This document shows positions 48,190-58,047 of a stretch of 64,000 bases of DNA, piece by piece. The position numbers were made by a program, and so were the translations under genes. How positions within the stretch are numbered: position 1 is the stretch's first letter; every line of letters starts with the position of its first letter. The notes under the pieces are model-generated. The model saw only the letters and a program-made list of their open reading frames with translations, was not told the DNA's origin and made no database searches. This DNA is from Zea mays (lineage: Eukaryota > Streptophyta > Magnoliopsida > Poales > Poaceae): contig NC_050104.1 of the NCBI RefSeq assembly GCF_902167145.1, positions 111,797,849 to 111,861,848 of the forward strand. The letters run 5' to 3'.

Positions 48190-48540
48190 ATGTCTTCTTC
48201 CTCCCTTAAGCGTCGGGTCTTCCCGTCTTCCAAGCCCCCGGATGGGGGGTATCCGCCGCCTTTCCGCCTCCTCGTTGGAGAAACGCAACTCCATGGGAGC
48301 TGGTACCTCTCAGCCATCGTTCGGCTTCAAGGATTTTCATCACGCAGCCCGGTCGCACCCCTTCACCGGCGGTCACCCGAGATGGCGACCTCCAGCTTGA
48401 TGGTGGGGGAAAGCGAGCCGGGCTGCGGCCTCTGCCCCTTCCTCAGCCTCAAGGATTTTCATCACCAAGGCCGGGGAGGGGAGAGTGCCGAGTTGGGGTC
48501 GGCCCCTGCGTGGGCGGTGGCCCGCTCCTTCACTCAGTGA
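48190..48540 (+). pseudogene. Antisense frame of huck 3' region, shortened copy
   Basis: ATG 48190 (MSSSSLKRRVFPSSKPPDGG) opens 116 codons that align with the first part of the 320-codon frame at 38385. A TGA at 48538 ends it. Similarity to the C-terminal part of the older copy continues in another frame at 48713-48960 (RPPGAEVAVVATAG, LLRRPSPS). It is therefore broken here despite the youth of the insertion, which argues either that the product is not needed in cis or that the frame is not functional. Confidence 0.45.
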
Positions 48541-48975
48541 TGGGGGGAGAAGCGGGCATTGCCCGTGGCGTCCGGCAGCTGCAGCGTGCCTGGTCTTCAG
48601 CCGCGAGTGGCTTCGGGGCCACTTGCGGCGTCGGCGTCTGCCACGGCAGCCGGAAGAGGTTCTTCCGCCGGCGCGGCGGCCGGGACCGGCCACGGGCTGA
48701 CCTCCAACTTCTATGGCCTTCTGCCCGTCCTTGCCTCACGAGTTTTGGCACGGGCGGGGGCCTCCTGGCAGCGGCATCCACCCTGAGGTCAGCGTTGCCG
48801 CTGTTCGGCCCCCCGGAGCAGAAGTCGCCGTCGTCGCCACTGCTGGAGTAGGTGACGGCGTGCCGTTCGTTGGCCTTCCGTTGCTCCGCAGGCCTTCCCC
48901 CTCGGAGTGGGGTTGTTCGTACCTGCGGAGGGGGAACCGGAGTTCCGTTTGTAATGGCACTTTGAATGCCAGTGA

Positions 48976-50122
48976 GTTCGTTCATAGTGGCTGTCGAGGC
49001 CTGAACGTGTATGTAATTTTGGCACGGAGTCGTGTTTTTTCCTCATTTTCGAGCACTAGGTCTCGCCTGTTTGATTATCTGAACCGCTTTACCAAGCATG
49101 AGTTGCCCCATGTCAAGGTGACGGGTGAGGTATCCGTATCCCGGAGGCGTAGGAATCCCTCGGCCCGTTCGGCCTTGTTATGTGAGGCTCCTCTAGCTTA
49201 GTTGAAGAGACCCCTCGGTCGCCCTTCGGTGGATCGAGGCCGGGGGTAGCGATATCAGTATGAACAGAGGCGGAGTTGGCTCGAGAATGGGAACCTGGTT
49301 GGCCGGAGCCTAGCCGTGTTGTCCGTCAGCGGGGCCGACGCCAAAGTCGATCAGTCGAGGCCTCGGATCGGGCTGGCGCCCTTGGGAGCCGGTTGACCGA
49401 GGCCCCAGGGGTAACCGGTTGAGCCGCCTGCTCGGGCCGGATTCCCGGAGGAGCCCCTGGACCGCGGCGCCGCCCGAGGCTGGGTCGGGCTTTGCTGAAG
49501 ACGTCGTCGATGCCGAGGGTGCTACAGCTCCCTTCGGCGTGAAGACCCGAGCCTGCAGGATCCGATCATCTTGTAGCGTGTGCTTCCTGCGGCCGCCGAG
49601 GCCAGAAGAAAACACCCTCGCTGCACTTGCGAAGCTGCGCCTTTTTTCCTCCTGTTTCGAGCATCTGGACTTCGTCGGTAACAGGGATGTTTGTGTGAGC
49701 AAGAGCTGCTTTTCGCGGAAGGGACGAGTGAGGTATCCGTATCCCAGAGGCGTGGGAATCCCTCGGCTCGGTCGGCCTTGCCGCTTACGCGTACTTTCAC
49801 CCGTCCATGAGGCCCTGTCCCCGACTTAGTCGAGAAAGCTTGAAGGACTGCTTCGGCAGGAGAGCTTCCGAACGTGATGACTCGTTCGGTCCACGGAGTC
49901 GCTTTATCCGAGCGCAAGTTACTTATCGCAGAAGGGGACGAGTGAGGTATCCGTATCCCGGAGGCGTAGGAGTCCCTCGGCTCGGTCAGCCTTGGCTGCT
50001 TACGTGTACCTCGTCGTTTCCAGGATCCGCTTTCTGAAGTAGTCAAGAAGCACGAAAGAAATCCTGCTAAAAAGAGATCCTTTTTCGAGGAAAAATTCGA
50101 CGCAGAGGGGGTCTCCCCCCTT
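48976..50122 (-). repeat. Left arm of 1147 bp inverted repeat
   Basis: Reverse complement of 56876-58022, equal in length and about 99% identical. The differences cluster toward the outer end (around 48990-49110), with only two amino-acid-level changes across the longest shared frames. The two arms enclose U5 fragment, gag and pol (6.75 kb). Confidence 0.9.
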
Positions 50123-50214
50123 CGCGCTCGCCCACGCGCTCGACCCATCTGGGCTGGGGCACGCAGCACACTCACTCGTCGGCTTAGGGACCCCCCTGTC
50201 TCGAAACGCCGACA
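50112..50214 (+). mobile_element. 103 bp U5 end of a huck-like LTR at inversion breakpoint
   Basis: The last 103 bases of the LTR, in plus orientation, ending ACGCCGACA at 50214 and followed by the primer site. Its first 11 bases (tctcccccctt, 50112-50122) are common to U5 and to the complement of the 3' region just after pol, so the junction lies within this microhomology. Confidence 0.88.
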
Positions 50215-50234
50215 GTTGGCGCGCCAGGTAGGGG
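50215..50234 (+). other. Primer binding site, plus orientation
   Basis: GTTGGCGCGCCAGGTAGGGG, identical to 29537-29556, between the U5 fragment and gag. Confidence 0.8.
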
Positions 50235-50274
50235 CCTGCTGCGTGCTGACGAACAGCTCCCCGTCAAGCTCCAG

Positions 50275-53200
50275 ATGGGCAGTCTCCAGCAACCTCTCCG
50301 GCCCGGGACGGTGCTTCGTTTCGGGACTCTTGAGTTCATGTCCTTCGACGGCAGCTACGACATGACACTTCTTCCACCGCCGCGCGACTACGACAATGGC
50401 GGCCGACAACCCGCCCGCCGGCGGCGGAATCGACGACGTCTACCCCGCGTGGTGGAAGAGCAACATTCGGGCTCGCTCCGTTCTCTCCCCCGCCAACGAA
50501 GGAGGAGGCGGGGCCGTCAAGGCCAGACGGGAGGCCACGCTTCGCCGGCCGTCGAGCGAATCGACGCCCCCGACGCCCCGACGGAAGGCACGCCGGACGT
50601 CGACCTCGCGTTCGAGACGGAGGCAAGCGCCGTCCCCCCGCGGCACGCTGACCCCGAGCAAGAAGACGACGCCGGCGCGCTCGCGGAAAGCCTGCAGGAC
50701 GTCGCCCTCGAACCAGAGATGACGGCGCAACCAGTCCCCGATGTGACTACGTCGCTCCTCGTCGACCAAAAGGTAACGACTAACTCCCATCTTGCGTCAT
50801 TTCGACTCGGCCTCAACCCGCCAAACGACCTCGTTTTGGCGGGCGCTCTCATTGAGGCGAGTGCAACCCCACTGAGGTTCTGTATGCGGTCGCCTTGGGA
50901 CCGACTGACGGACGTCTCGACCTACGGGCCCTCCGGGTCCGAGGAAGATGACGATCCCAGCATCGGTTGGGATTTCTCCGGACATGGCAACCCCAGTGCC
51001 ATGCGGGACTTCATGACCGCATGTGACTACTGTCTATCCGACCGTTCCGACGGAAGCCGCAGCCTCGGTGACGAGAGCTGCGGCCCAAGCCGCGAATGTT
51101 TCCACATCGAGCTAGGGGATCCCACCGAAGGCAACCATCTTGGCATGCCGGAGGATGGTGATCTCCCTAGGCCGGTGCCTCGCGCCGACATCCCACGGGA
51201 GCTAGCTGTGGTCCCCGCTCCGGCGGGGGGTTACGACCCACAACTCGAGCAAGTCCGCGAGGCGCAGGCCAGGCTCAACGAGGGAACAGGGGCGCTTGAG
51301 CCGATCCGTCGAGACGCCGGACAGGCATGGGTGGGCCAACCCCTGGCCGGAGAAATACGTCATCTGCCCCAAGGTCTCCAGCACCGCGTCGCCAACGACG
51401 TCAGGATCAGGCCGCCGCCCGCATCCAGCGGGGTCGGTCAGAACCTGGCAACCGCAGCGATGCTCATCCGCGCGATGCCGGAGCCGTCAACCACCGAGGG
51501 GCGGCGAATACAGGGAGAACTCAAGAATCTCCTAGAAGGCGCTGCGGCCCGGCGGGCCGAGAGCACTGCGTCCCGGAGGCAAGGATATCCCTCGGAACCT
51601 CATGCCGCGACTTCCCGATTCATGCGGGAGGCCTCGGTCTACACCGGGCGCACGCGCAACACCGCGCCTGCGGCCCCGGGCCACCTCGGCAACGAGCACC
51701 ATCGACGCGACCGTCGGGCTCACCTCGACGAAAGGGTGCGCCGAGGCTACCACCCCAGGCGTGGGGGGCGCTACGACAGCGGGGAGGATCGGAGTCCTTC
51801 GCCCGAACCACCCGGTCCGCAGGCCTTCAGTCGGGCCATCCGACGGGCGCCATTCCCGACCCGGTTCCGACCCCCGACTACTATCACAAAGTACTCGGGG
51901 GAAACGAGACCGGAACTGTGGCTCGCGGACTACCGCCTTGCCTGCCAACTGGGCGGAACGGACGACGACAACCTCGTCATCCGCAACCTCCCCCTGTTCC
52001 TCTCCGACACTGCTCGCGCCTGGTTGGAGCACCTGCCTCCGGGGCAGATTTCCAACTGGGACGACTTGGTCCAAGCCTTCACTGGCAATTTCCAGGGCAC
52101 ATACGTGCGCCCCGGGAACTCCTGGGACCTTCGAAGCTGCCGGCAACAGCCGGGGGAGTCACTCCGGGACTACATCCGGCGATTCTCGAAGCAGCGCACC
52201 GAGCTGCCCAACATCACCGACTCGGATGTCATCGGCGCGTTCCTCGCCGGCACCACTTGCCGTGACCTGGTGAGCAAGCTGGGTCGCAAAACCCCCACCA
52301 GGGCGAGCGAGCTGATGGACATCGCCACCAAGTTCGCCTCCGGCCAGGAGGCGGTCGAGGCTATCTTCCGAAAGGACAAGCAGCCCCAGGGCCGCCCGTC
52401 GGAAGAAGCTCCCGAGGCGTCTGCTCCGCGCGGCGCCAAGAAGAAAGGCAAGAAGAAGTCGCAATCGAAACGCGACGCCGCAGACGCGGACCTTGTCGCC
52501 GCCGCTGAGTATAAGAGCCCTCGGAAGCCCCCCGGAGGTGCAAACCTCTTCGACAAGATGCTCAAGGAGCCGTGCCCCTACCATCAGGGGCCCGTCAAGC
52601 ACACCCTCGAGGAGTGCGTTATGCTTCGGCGTCATTTCCACAGGGCCGGGCCACCCACCGAGGGTGGCAGGGCCCACGACGACGACAAGAACGAAGAACA
52701 CCCAGCAGGGGGGTTCCCCGAGGTCCGCGACTGCTTCATGATCTATGGAGGGCATGCGGCGAATACCTCGGCTCGGCACCGCAAGCAAGAGCGCCGGGAG
52801 GTCTGCTCGGTGAAGGTGGCGGCGCCAGTCTACCTAGACTGGTCCGACAAGCCCATCACTTTCGACCGGGCCGACCACCCCGACCATGTGCCGAGCCCGG
52901 GGAAATACCCGCTCGTCGTCGACCCCGTTGTCGGCGATGTCAGGCTCACCAAGGTCCTGATGGACGGGGGCAGCTGCCTCAACATCATCTACGCCGAGAC
53001 CCTCAAGCTTCTGCGCGTCGATCCGTCCTCCGTCCGAGCAGGCGCTGCGCCCTTCCACGGGATCATCCCTGGGAAGCGCGTCCAGCCCCTCGGGCGACTC
53101 GATCTCCCAGTCTGCTTTGGGACACCCTCCAACTTCCGAAGGGAGACCCTGACGTTCGAAGTGGTCGGGTTCCGAGGAACCTACCACGCCGTGTTAGGGA

Positions 53201-53523
53201 GGCCATGCTACGCGAAGTTCATGGCCGTCCCCAACTACACCTACCTGAAGCTCAAGATGCCGGGCCCCAACGGGGTCATCACCGTCGGCCCCACGAACAA
53301 ACACGCGTTCGAATGCGACGTGGAGTGCGTGGAGTACGCCGAGGCCCTCGCCGAGTCCGAGGCCCTCATCGCCGACCTGGAGAACCTCTCCAAGGAGGTC
53401 CCAGACGTGAAGCGCCATGCCGGCAACTTCGAGCCAGCGGAGACGGTCAAGGCCGTCCCCCTCGACCCCAGCGGCGACACCACCAAGCAGATCCGGATCG
53501 GTTCCGGGCTCGACCCCAAATAG
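50275..53523 (+). CDS. Huck-like Gag and protease, near-intact
   Basis: 1082 codons from ATG 50275 (MGSLQQPLRPG), stop TAG 53521. A long basic and acidic N-terminal region precedes the gag core at residues ~545-700 (LEHLPPGQISNWDDLVQAF, LRDYIRRFSKQRTELPNI). A C-x2-H-x5-H-x4-C ligand set (Cys767, His770, His776, Cys781) takes the place of a zinc knuckle. The aspartic protease has DGGS with Asp897 and LNIIY after it. Gag builds the particle; protease cuts the polyprotein. The TAG is followed in the same frame by RT, and the older copy has the same TAG (32822), so it is either an inherited lesion or a readthrough signal. Relative to the element's LTRs this gene is antisense. Confidence 0.9.
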   Translation: MGSLQQPLRPGTVLRFGTLEFMSFDGSYDMTLLPPPRDYDNGGRQPARRRRNRRRLPRVVEEQHSGSLRSLPRQRRRRRGRQGQTGGHASPAVERIDAPDAPTEGTPDVDLAFETEASAVPPRHADPEQEDDAGALAESLQDVALEPEMTAQPVPDVTTSLLVDQKVTTNSHLASFRLGLNPPNDLVLAGALIEASATPLRFCMRSPWDRLTDVSTYGPSGSEEDDDPSIGWDFSGHGNPSAMRDFMTACDYCLSDRSDGSRSLGDESCGPSRECFHIELGDPTEGNHLGMPEDGDLPRPVPRADIPRELAVVPAPAGGYDPQLEQVREAQARLNEGTGALEPIRRDAGQAWVGQPLAGEIRHLPQGLQHRVANDVRIRPPPASSGVGQNLATAAMLIRAMPEPSTTEGRRIQGELKNLLEGAAARRAESTASRRQGYPSEPHAATSRFMREASVYTGRTRNTAPAAPGHLGNEHHRRDRRAHLDERVRRGYHPRRGGRYDSGEDRSPSPEPPGPQAFSRAIRRAPFPTRFRPPTTITKYSGETRPELWLADYRLACQLGGTDDDNLVIRNLPLFLSDTARAWLEHLPPGQISNWDDLVQAFTGNFQGTYVRPGNSWDLRSCRQQPGESLRDYIRRFSKQRTELPNITDSDVIGAFLAGTTCRDLVSKLGRKTPTRASELMDIATKFASGQEAVEAIFRKDKQPQGRPSEEAPEASAPRGAKKKGKKKSQSKRDAADADLVAAAEYKSPRKPPGGANLFDKMLKEPCPYHQGPVKHTLEECVMLRRHFHRAGPPTEGGRAHDDDKNEEHPAGGFPEVRDCFMIYGGHAANTSARHRKQERREVCSVKVAAPVYLDWSDKPITFDRADHPDHVPSPGKYPLVVDPVVGDVRLTKVLMDGGSCLNIIYAETLKLLRVDPSSVRAGAAPFHGIIPGKRVQPLGRLDLPVCFGTPSNFRRETLTFEVVGFRGTYHAVLGRPCYAKFMAVPNYTYLKLKMPGPNGVITVGPTNKHAFECDVECVEYAEALAESEALIADLENLSKEVPDVKRHAGNFEPAETVKAVPLDPSGDTTKQIRIGSGLDPK

Positions 53524-56500
53524 GAAGCAGTGCTCGTCGACTTTCTCCGCGCAAACGCCGACGTCTTTGCGTGGAGTCCCTCGGACATGCCCGGCATACC
53601 GAGGGATGTCGCCGAGCACTCGCTGGATATTCGGGCCGGAGCCCGACCCGTCAGGCAGCCTCTGCGCCGATTCGACGAGGAGAAGCGCAGAGCGATTGGC
53701 GAAGAGATCCACAAGCTAATGGCGGCAGGGTTCATCAAAGAGGTATTCCATCCCGAATGGCTTGCCAACCCTGTGCTTGTGAGGAAGAAAGGGGGGAAAT
53801 GGCGGATGTGTGTAGACTACACTGGTCTCAACAAAGCATGTCCGAAGGTTCCCTACCCTCTGCCTCGCATCGACCAAATCGTGGATTCCACTGCTGGGTG
53901 CGAAACCCTGTCCTTCCTCGATGCCTACTCGGGGTATCACCAGATCCGGATGAAAGAGTCCGACCAGCTCGCGACTTCTTTCATCACGCCGTTCGGCATG
54001 TACTGCTACGTCACCATGCCGTTCGGCCTGAGGAATGCAGGCGCGACGTACCAGCGGTGCATGAACCATGTGTTCGGCGAACACATCGGTCGCACAGTCG
54101 AGGCCTACGTCGATGACATCGTGGTCAAGACACGGAAGGCTCCCAACCTCCTCTCCGACCTTGAAGTGACATTCCAGTGTCTCAAGGCGAAAGGAGTCAA
54201 GCTTAATCCTGAGAAGTGTGTCTTCGGGGTGCCCCGAGGCATGCTCCTAGGGTTCATCGTCTCTGAGCGAGGCATCGAGGCCAACCCGGAGAAGATTGCG
54301 GCCATCACCAGCATGGGGCCCATCAAGGACTTAAAAGGGGTACAGAGGGTCATGGGATGCCTCGCGGCCCTGAGCCGCTTCATCTCACGCCTCGGCGAAA
54401 GAGGTCTGCCTCTGTACCGCCTCTTAAGGAAGGCCGAGTGTTTCGTTTGGACCCCTGAGGCCGAGGAAGCCCTCGGCAACCTGAAGGCGCTCCTTACAAA
54501 GGCGCCAGTCTTGGTGCCGCCGGCGGACGGAGAAACCCTCTTGGTCTACGTCGCCGCGACCACTCAGGTGGTTAGCGCCGCGATTGTGGTCGAAAGGTAG
54601 GAGGAAGGGCATACATTGCCCGTTCAGAGGCCGGTCTACTTCATCAGCAAAGTGCTGTCCGAGACTAAGATCCGCTACCCACAAGTTCAAAAGCTGCTAT
54701 ATGATGTGATCCTGACGAGGCGGAAGCTACGACACTACTTCGAGTCCCATCCGGTAACTGTGGTGTCATCCTTCCCCCTGGGGGAGATCATCCAGTGCCG
54801 AGAGGCCTCGGGCAGGATCGCAAAGTGGGCAGTGGAGATCATGGGCGAAACGATCTCGTTCGCCCCTCGGAAGGCCATCAAGTCCCAAGTGTTGGCGGAT
54901 TTCGTGGCTAAATGGGTCGACACCCAACTACCAACGACTCCGATCCAACCGGAGCTCTGGATCGTGTTTTTCGACGGGTCGCTGATGAAGACGGGGGCCG
55001 GTGCGGGCCTTCTCTTCATCTCGCCCCTCGGAAAGCACTTGCGCTACGTGCTGCGCCTCCACTTCCCGACGTCCAACAATGTGGCCGAGTACGAAGCTCT
55101 GGTCAACGGATTGCGGATCGCCATCGAGCTAGGGGTCAGACGCCTCGACGCCCGCGGTGACTCGCGGCTCATCATCGACCAAGTCATGAAGAACTCCCAC
55201 TGCCGCGACCCGAAGATGGAGGCCTACTGCGACGAGGTTCGGCGCCTGGAAGACAAGTTCTTCGGGCTCGAGCTCAACCACATCGCTCGGCGCTACAACG
55301 AAACCGCAGACGAGCTGGCCAAGATAGTCTCGGGGCGAACGACAGTCCCCCCGGACGTCTTCTCCCGGGATCTGCATCAACCCTCCGTCAAGCTCGACGA
55401 CGCGCCCGAGCCTGAGGTACCCTCGGCTCAGCCCGAGGTACCCTCGGCTCAGCCCGAGGTACCCTCGGCCCCCGAGGGCGGGGCGTTGAACGTCGAGGAA
55501 GGGCAGAGCGGGGCCACGCCAGACCAAGATTGGCAGGCCCCATACCTGCAATATCTCCGTCGAGGAGAGCTACCCCTCGACCAAGTCGAGGCTCGGCGGG
55601 TAGCGCGACGCGCCAAGTCATTCGTCTTGCTGGGCGACGAAGAGGAACTCTACCATCGCAGCCCCTCGGGCATCCTCCAGCGATGCATCCCCATCGCCGA
55701 AGGTCGGGAACTGCTGCAAGAAGTACACTCGGGGGCTTGCGGCCACCACGCAGCACCCCGAGCCCTTGTTGGAAATGCCTTCCGGCAAGGCTTCTACTGG
55801 CCAACGGCGGTGGCTGACGCCACTAGAATTGTCCGCACCTGCGAAGGGTGCCAATTCTATGCGAAGCGGACACACCTGCCCGCTCAGGCTCTGCAGACAA
55901 TACCCATCACCTGGCCCTTCGCTGTATGGGGTCTGGACCTCGTCGGTTCCTTGCAGAAGGCGCCCGGGGGCTACACGCACCTGCTGGTCGCCATCGACAA
56001 ATTCTCCAAGTGGATCGAGGTCCGACCCCTGAACAGCATCAGGTCCGAGCAGGCGGTGGCATTCTTCACCAACATCATCCATCGCTTCGGGGTCCCGAAC
56101 TCCATCATCACCGACAACGGCACCCAGTTCACCGCCAAAAAATTCTTGGATTTTTGCGAAGATCACCATATCCGGGTGGACTGGGCCGCCGTGGCTCATC
56201 CCATGTCGAATGGGCAGGTAGAGCGTGCCAACGGCATGATTCTACAAGGGCTCAAGCCTCGGATCTACAACGACCTCAACAAGTTCGGCAGGCGATGGAT
56301 GAAGGAACTCCCCTCGGTGGTCTGGAGCCTAAGGACGACGCCGAGTCGTGCCACGGGCTTCACGCCGTTTTTCCTGGTCTACGGGGCTGAAGCTATCTTG
56401 CCCACTGACCTGGAATACGGCTCCCCAAGGGCGAGGGCCTACGCCGAACAAAGCAACCAAGCCAGCCGAGAGGAATCGCTGGACCAGTTGGAGGAAGCTC

Positions 56501-56772
56501 GGGACAGGGCCTTACTACACTCGGCGCGGTACCAACAGTCCCTGCGACGCTACCACGCCCGAGGGGTCCGGTCCCGAGAACTCCAGGTGGGCGACCTGGT
56601 GCTTCGGCTGCGACAAGACGCCCGAGGGAGGCACAAGCTCACGCCCCCCTGGGAAGGGCCATTCGTCATCGCCAAAGTTCTGAAGCCCGGAACATACAAG
56701 CTGGCCAGCAATCAAGGCGAGATCTACGGCAACGCTTGGAACATCAAACAGCTACGTCGCTTCTATCCTTAA
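53524..56772 (+). pseudogene. Huck-like pol, intact apart from amber codons
   Basis: Continues the gag frame after TAG 53521. RT has FIKEVFHPEWLANPVLVRKK, FLDAYSGYHQI and YVDD at 54106-54117. A second TAG at 54598 lies in the first RNase H, where the older copy has CAA. The second, plant-type RNase H begins FFDGSLMKTGAGAGL (near 54967). Integrase has HSGACGHH with CEGCQFY, then catalytic Asp in GLDLVG (55936), Asp in TDNGTQF (56113) and Glu in VERANGM (56221). It ends LRRFYP, TAA 56770. Apart from the two ambers 50275-56772 is one open frame, all catalytic residues kept. Confidence 0.92.
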
Positions 56773-56875
56773 GATGTTTTCAAGTTGTTCATATACCTCG
56801 CACCTACGCAAAGTTTAGTTGTCAAGGAAGGGTCGGCCTAGCCTCGGCAAAACCCGACCCTCCCTCGGGGGCTAA

Positions 56876-58022
56876 AAGGGGGGAGACCCCCTCTGCGTCG
56901 AATTTTTCCTCGAAAAAGGATCTCTTTTTAGCAGGATTTCTTTCGTGCTTCTTGACTACTTCGGAAAGCGGATCCTGGAAACGACGAGGTACACGTAAGC
57001 AGCCAAGGCTGACCGAGCCGAGGGACTCCTACACCTCCGGGATACGGATACCTCACTCGTCCCCTTCTGCGATAAGTAACTTGCGCTCGGATAAAGCGAC
57101 TCCGTGGACCGAACGAGTCATCACGTTCGGAAGCTCTCCTGCCGAAGCAGTCCTTCAAGCTTTCTCGACTAAGTCGGGGACAGGGCCTCATGGACGGGTG
57201 AAAGTACGCGTAAGCGGCAAGGCCGACCGAGCCGAGGGATTCCCACGCCTCTGGGATACGGATACCTCACTCGTCCCTTCCGCGAAAAGCAGCTCTTGCT
57301 CACACAAACATCCCTGTTACCGACGAAGTCCAGATGCTCGAAACAGGAGGAAAAAAGGCGCAGCTTCGCAAGTGCAGCGAGGGTGTTTTCTTCTGGCCTC
57401 GGCGGCCGCAGGAAGCACACGCTACAAGATGATCGGATCCTGCAGGCTCGGGTCTTCACGCCGAAGGGAGCTGTAGCACCCTCGGCATCGACGACGTCTT
57501 CAGCAAAGCCCGACCCAGCCTCGGGCGGCGCCGCGGTCCAGGGGCTCCTCCGGGAATCCGGCCCGAGCAGGCGGCTCAACCGGTTACCCCTGGGGCCTCG
57601 GTCAACCGGCTCCCAAGGGCGCCAGCCCGATCTGAGGCCTCGACTGATCGACTTTGGCGTCGGCCCCGCTGACGGACAACACGGCTAGGCTCCGGCCAAC
57701 CAGGTTCCCATTCTCGAGCCAACTCCGCCTCTGTTCATACTGATATCGCTACCCCCGGCCTCGCTCCACCGAAGGGCGACCGAGGGGTCTCTTCAACTAA
57801 GCTAGAGGAGCCTCACATAACAAGGCCGAACGGGCCGAGGGATTCCTACGCCTCCGGGATACGGATACCTCACCCGTCACCTTGACACGAGGCAACTCAT
57901 GCTTGGTAAAGCGGTTCAGATAATCAAACAGGCGAGACCTAGTGCTCGAAAATGAGGAAAAAACACGGCTCAGTGCCGAAGTTACATACACGTTCAGGCC
58001 TCGACAGCCACAATGAACGAAC
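56876..58022 (+). repeat. Right arm of 1147 bp inverted repeat
   Basis: First part of the element's 3' region in the same sense as gag-pol. Ends at gaacgaac (58022), after which come five unmatched bases and the inverted primer site. Includes three copies of the gatacggatacctcactc module. Confidence 0.9.
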
Positions 58023-58027
58023 AACTC

Positions 58028-58047
58028 CCCCTACCTGGCGCGCCAAC
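58028..58047 (-). other. Inverted primer binding site at the second breakpoint
   Basis: The reverse complement of GTTGGCGCGCCAGGTAGGGG, next to the LTR at 58048. Similarity to the normal element stops at its inner edge. LTR plus a primer-site copy of this length is the composition of plus-strand strong-stop DNA. Confidence 0.88.

Larger units (their letters stand above)
46376..50111 (-). other. 3' region of young element in LTR sense
   Basis: About 3.7 kb that corresponds to 36113-40243 of the older element, in minus orientation, from just after the position of the pol stop to the polypurine tract. It includes tandem repeats (47097-47310), the antisense frame (plus strand here, 48190) and the left arm of the large inverted repeat (48976-50122). 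Confidence 0.8.

Noticed and set aside
49522..50409. Minus-strand frame of 295 codons and its twin at 56736-57476
   Set aside because: They share an identical middle part only because it lies in the two inverted-repeat arms. The ends come from different sequence, and no family is recognised.
51327..54116. Long alternative frames (312, 223 and 514 codons) over gag-pol of the young element, and minus-strand frames opposite it
   Set aside because: Shadows of the GC-rich Gag-Pol coding frame. They have no conserved motifs, whereas the main frame has all gag, protease, RT, RNase H and integrase blocks.
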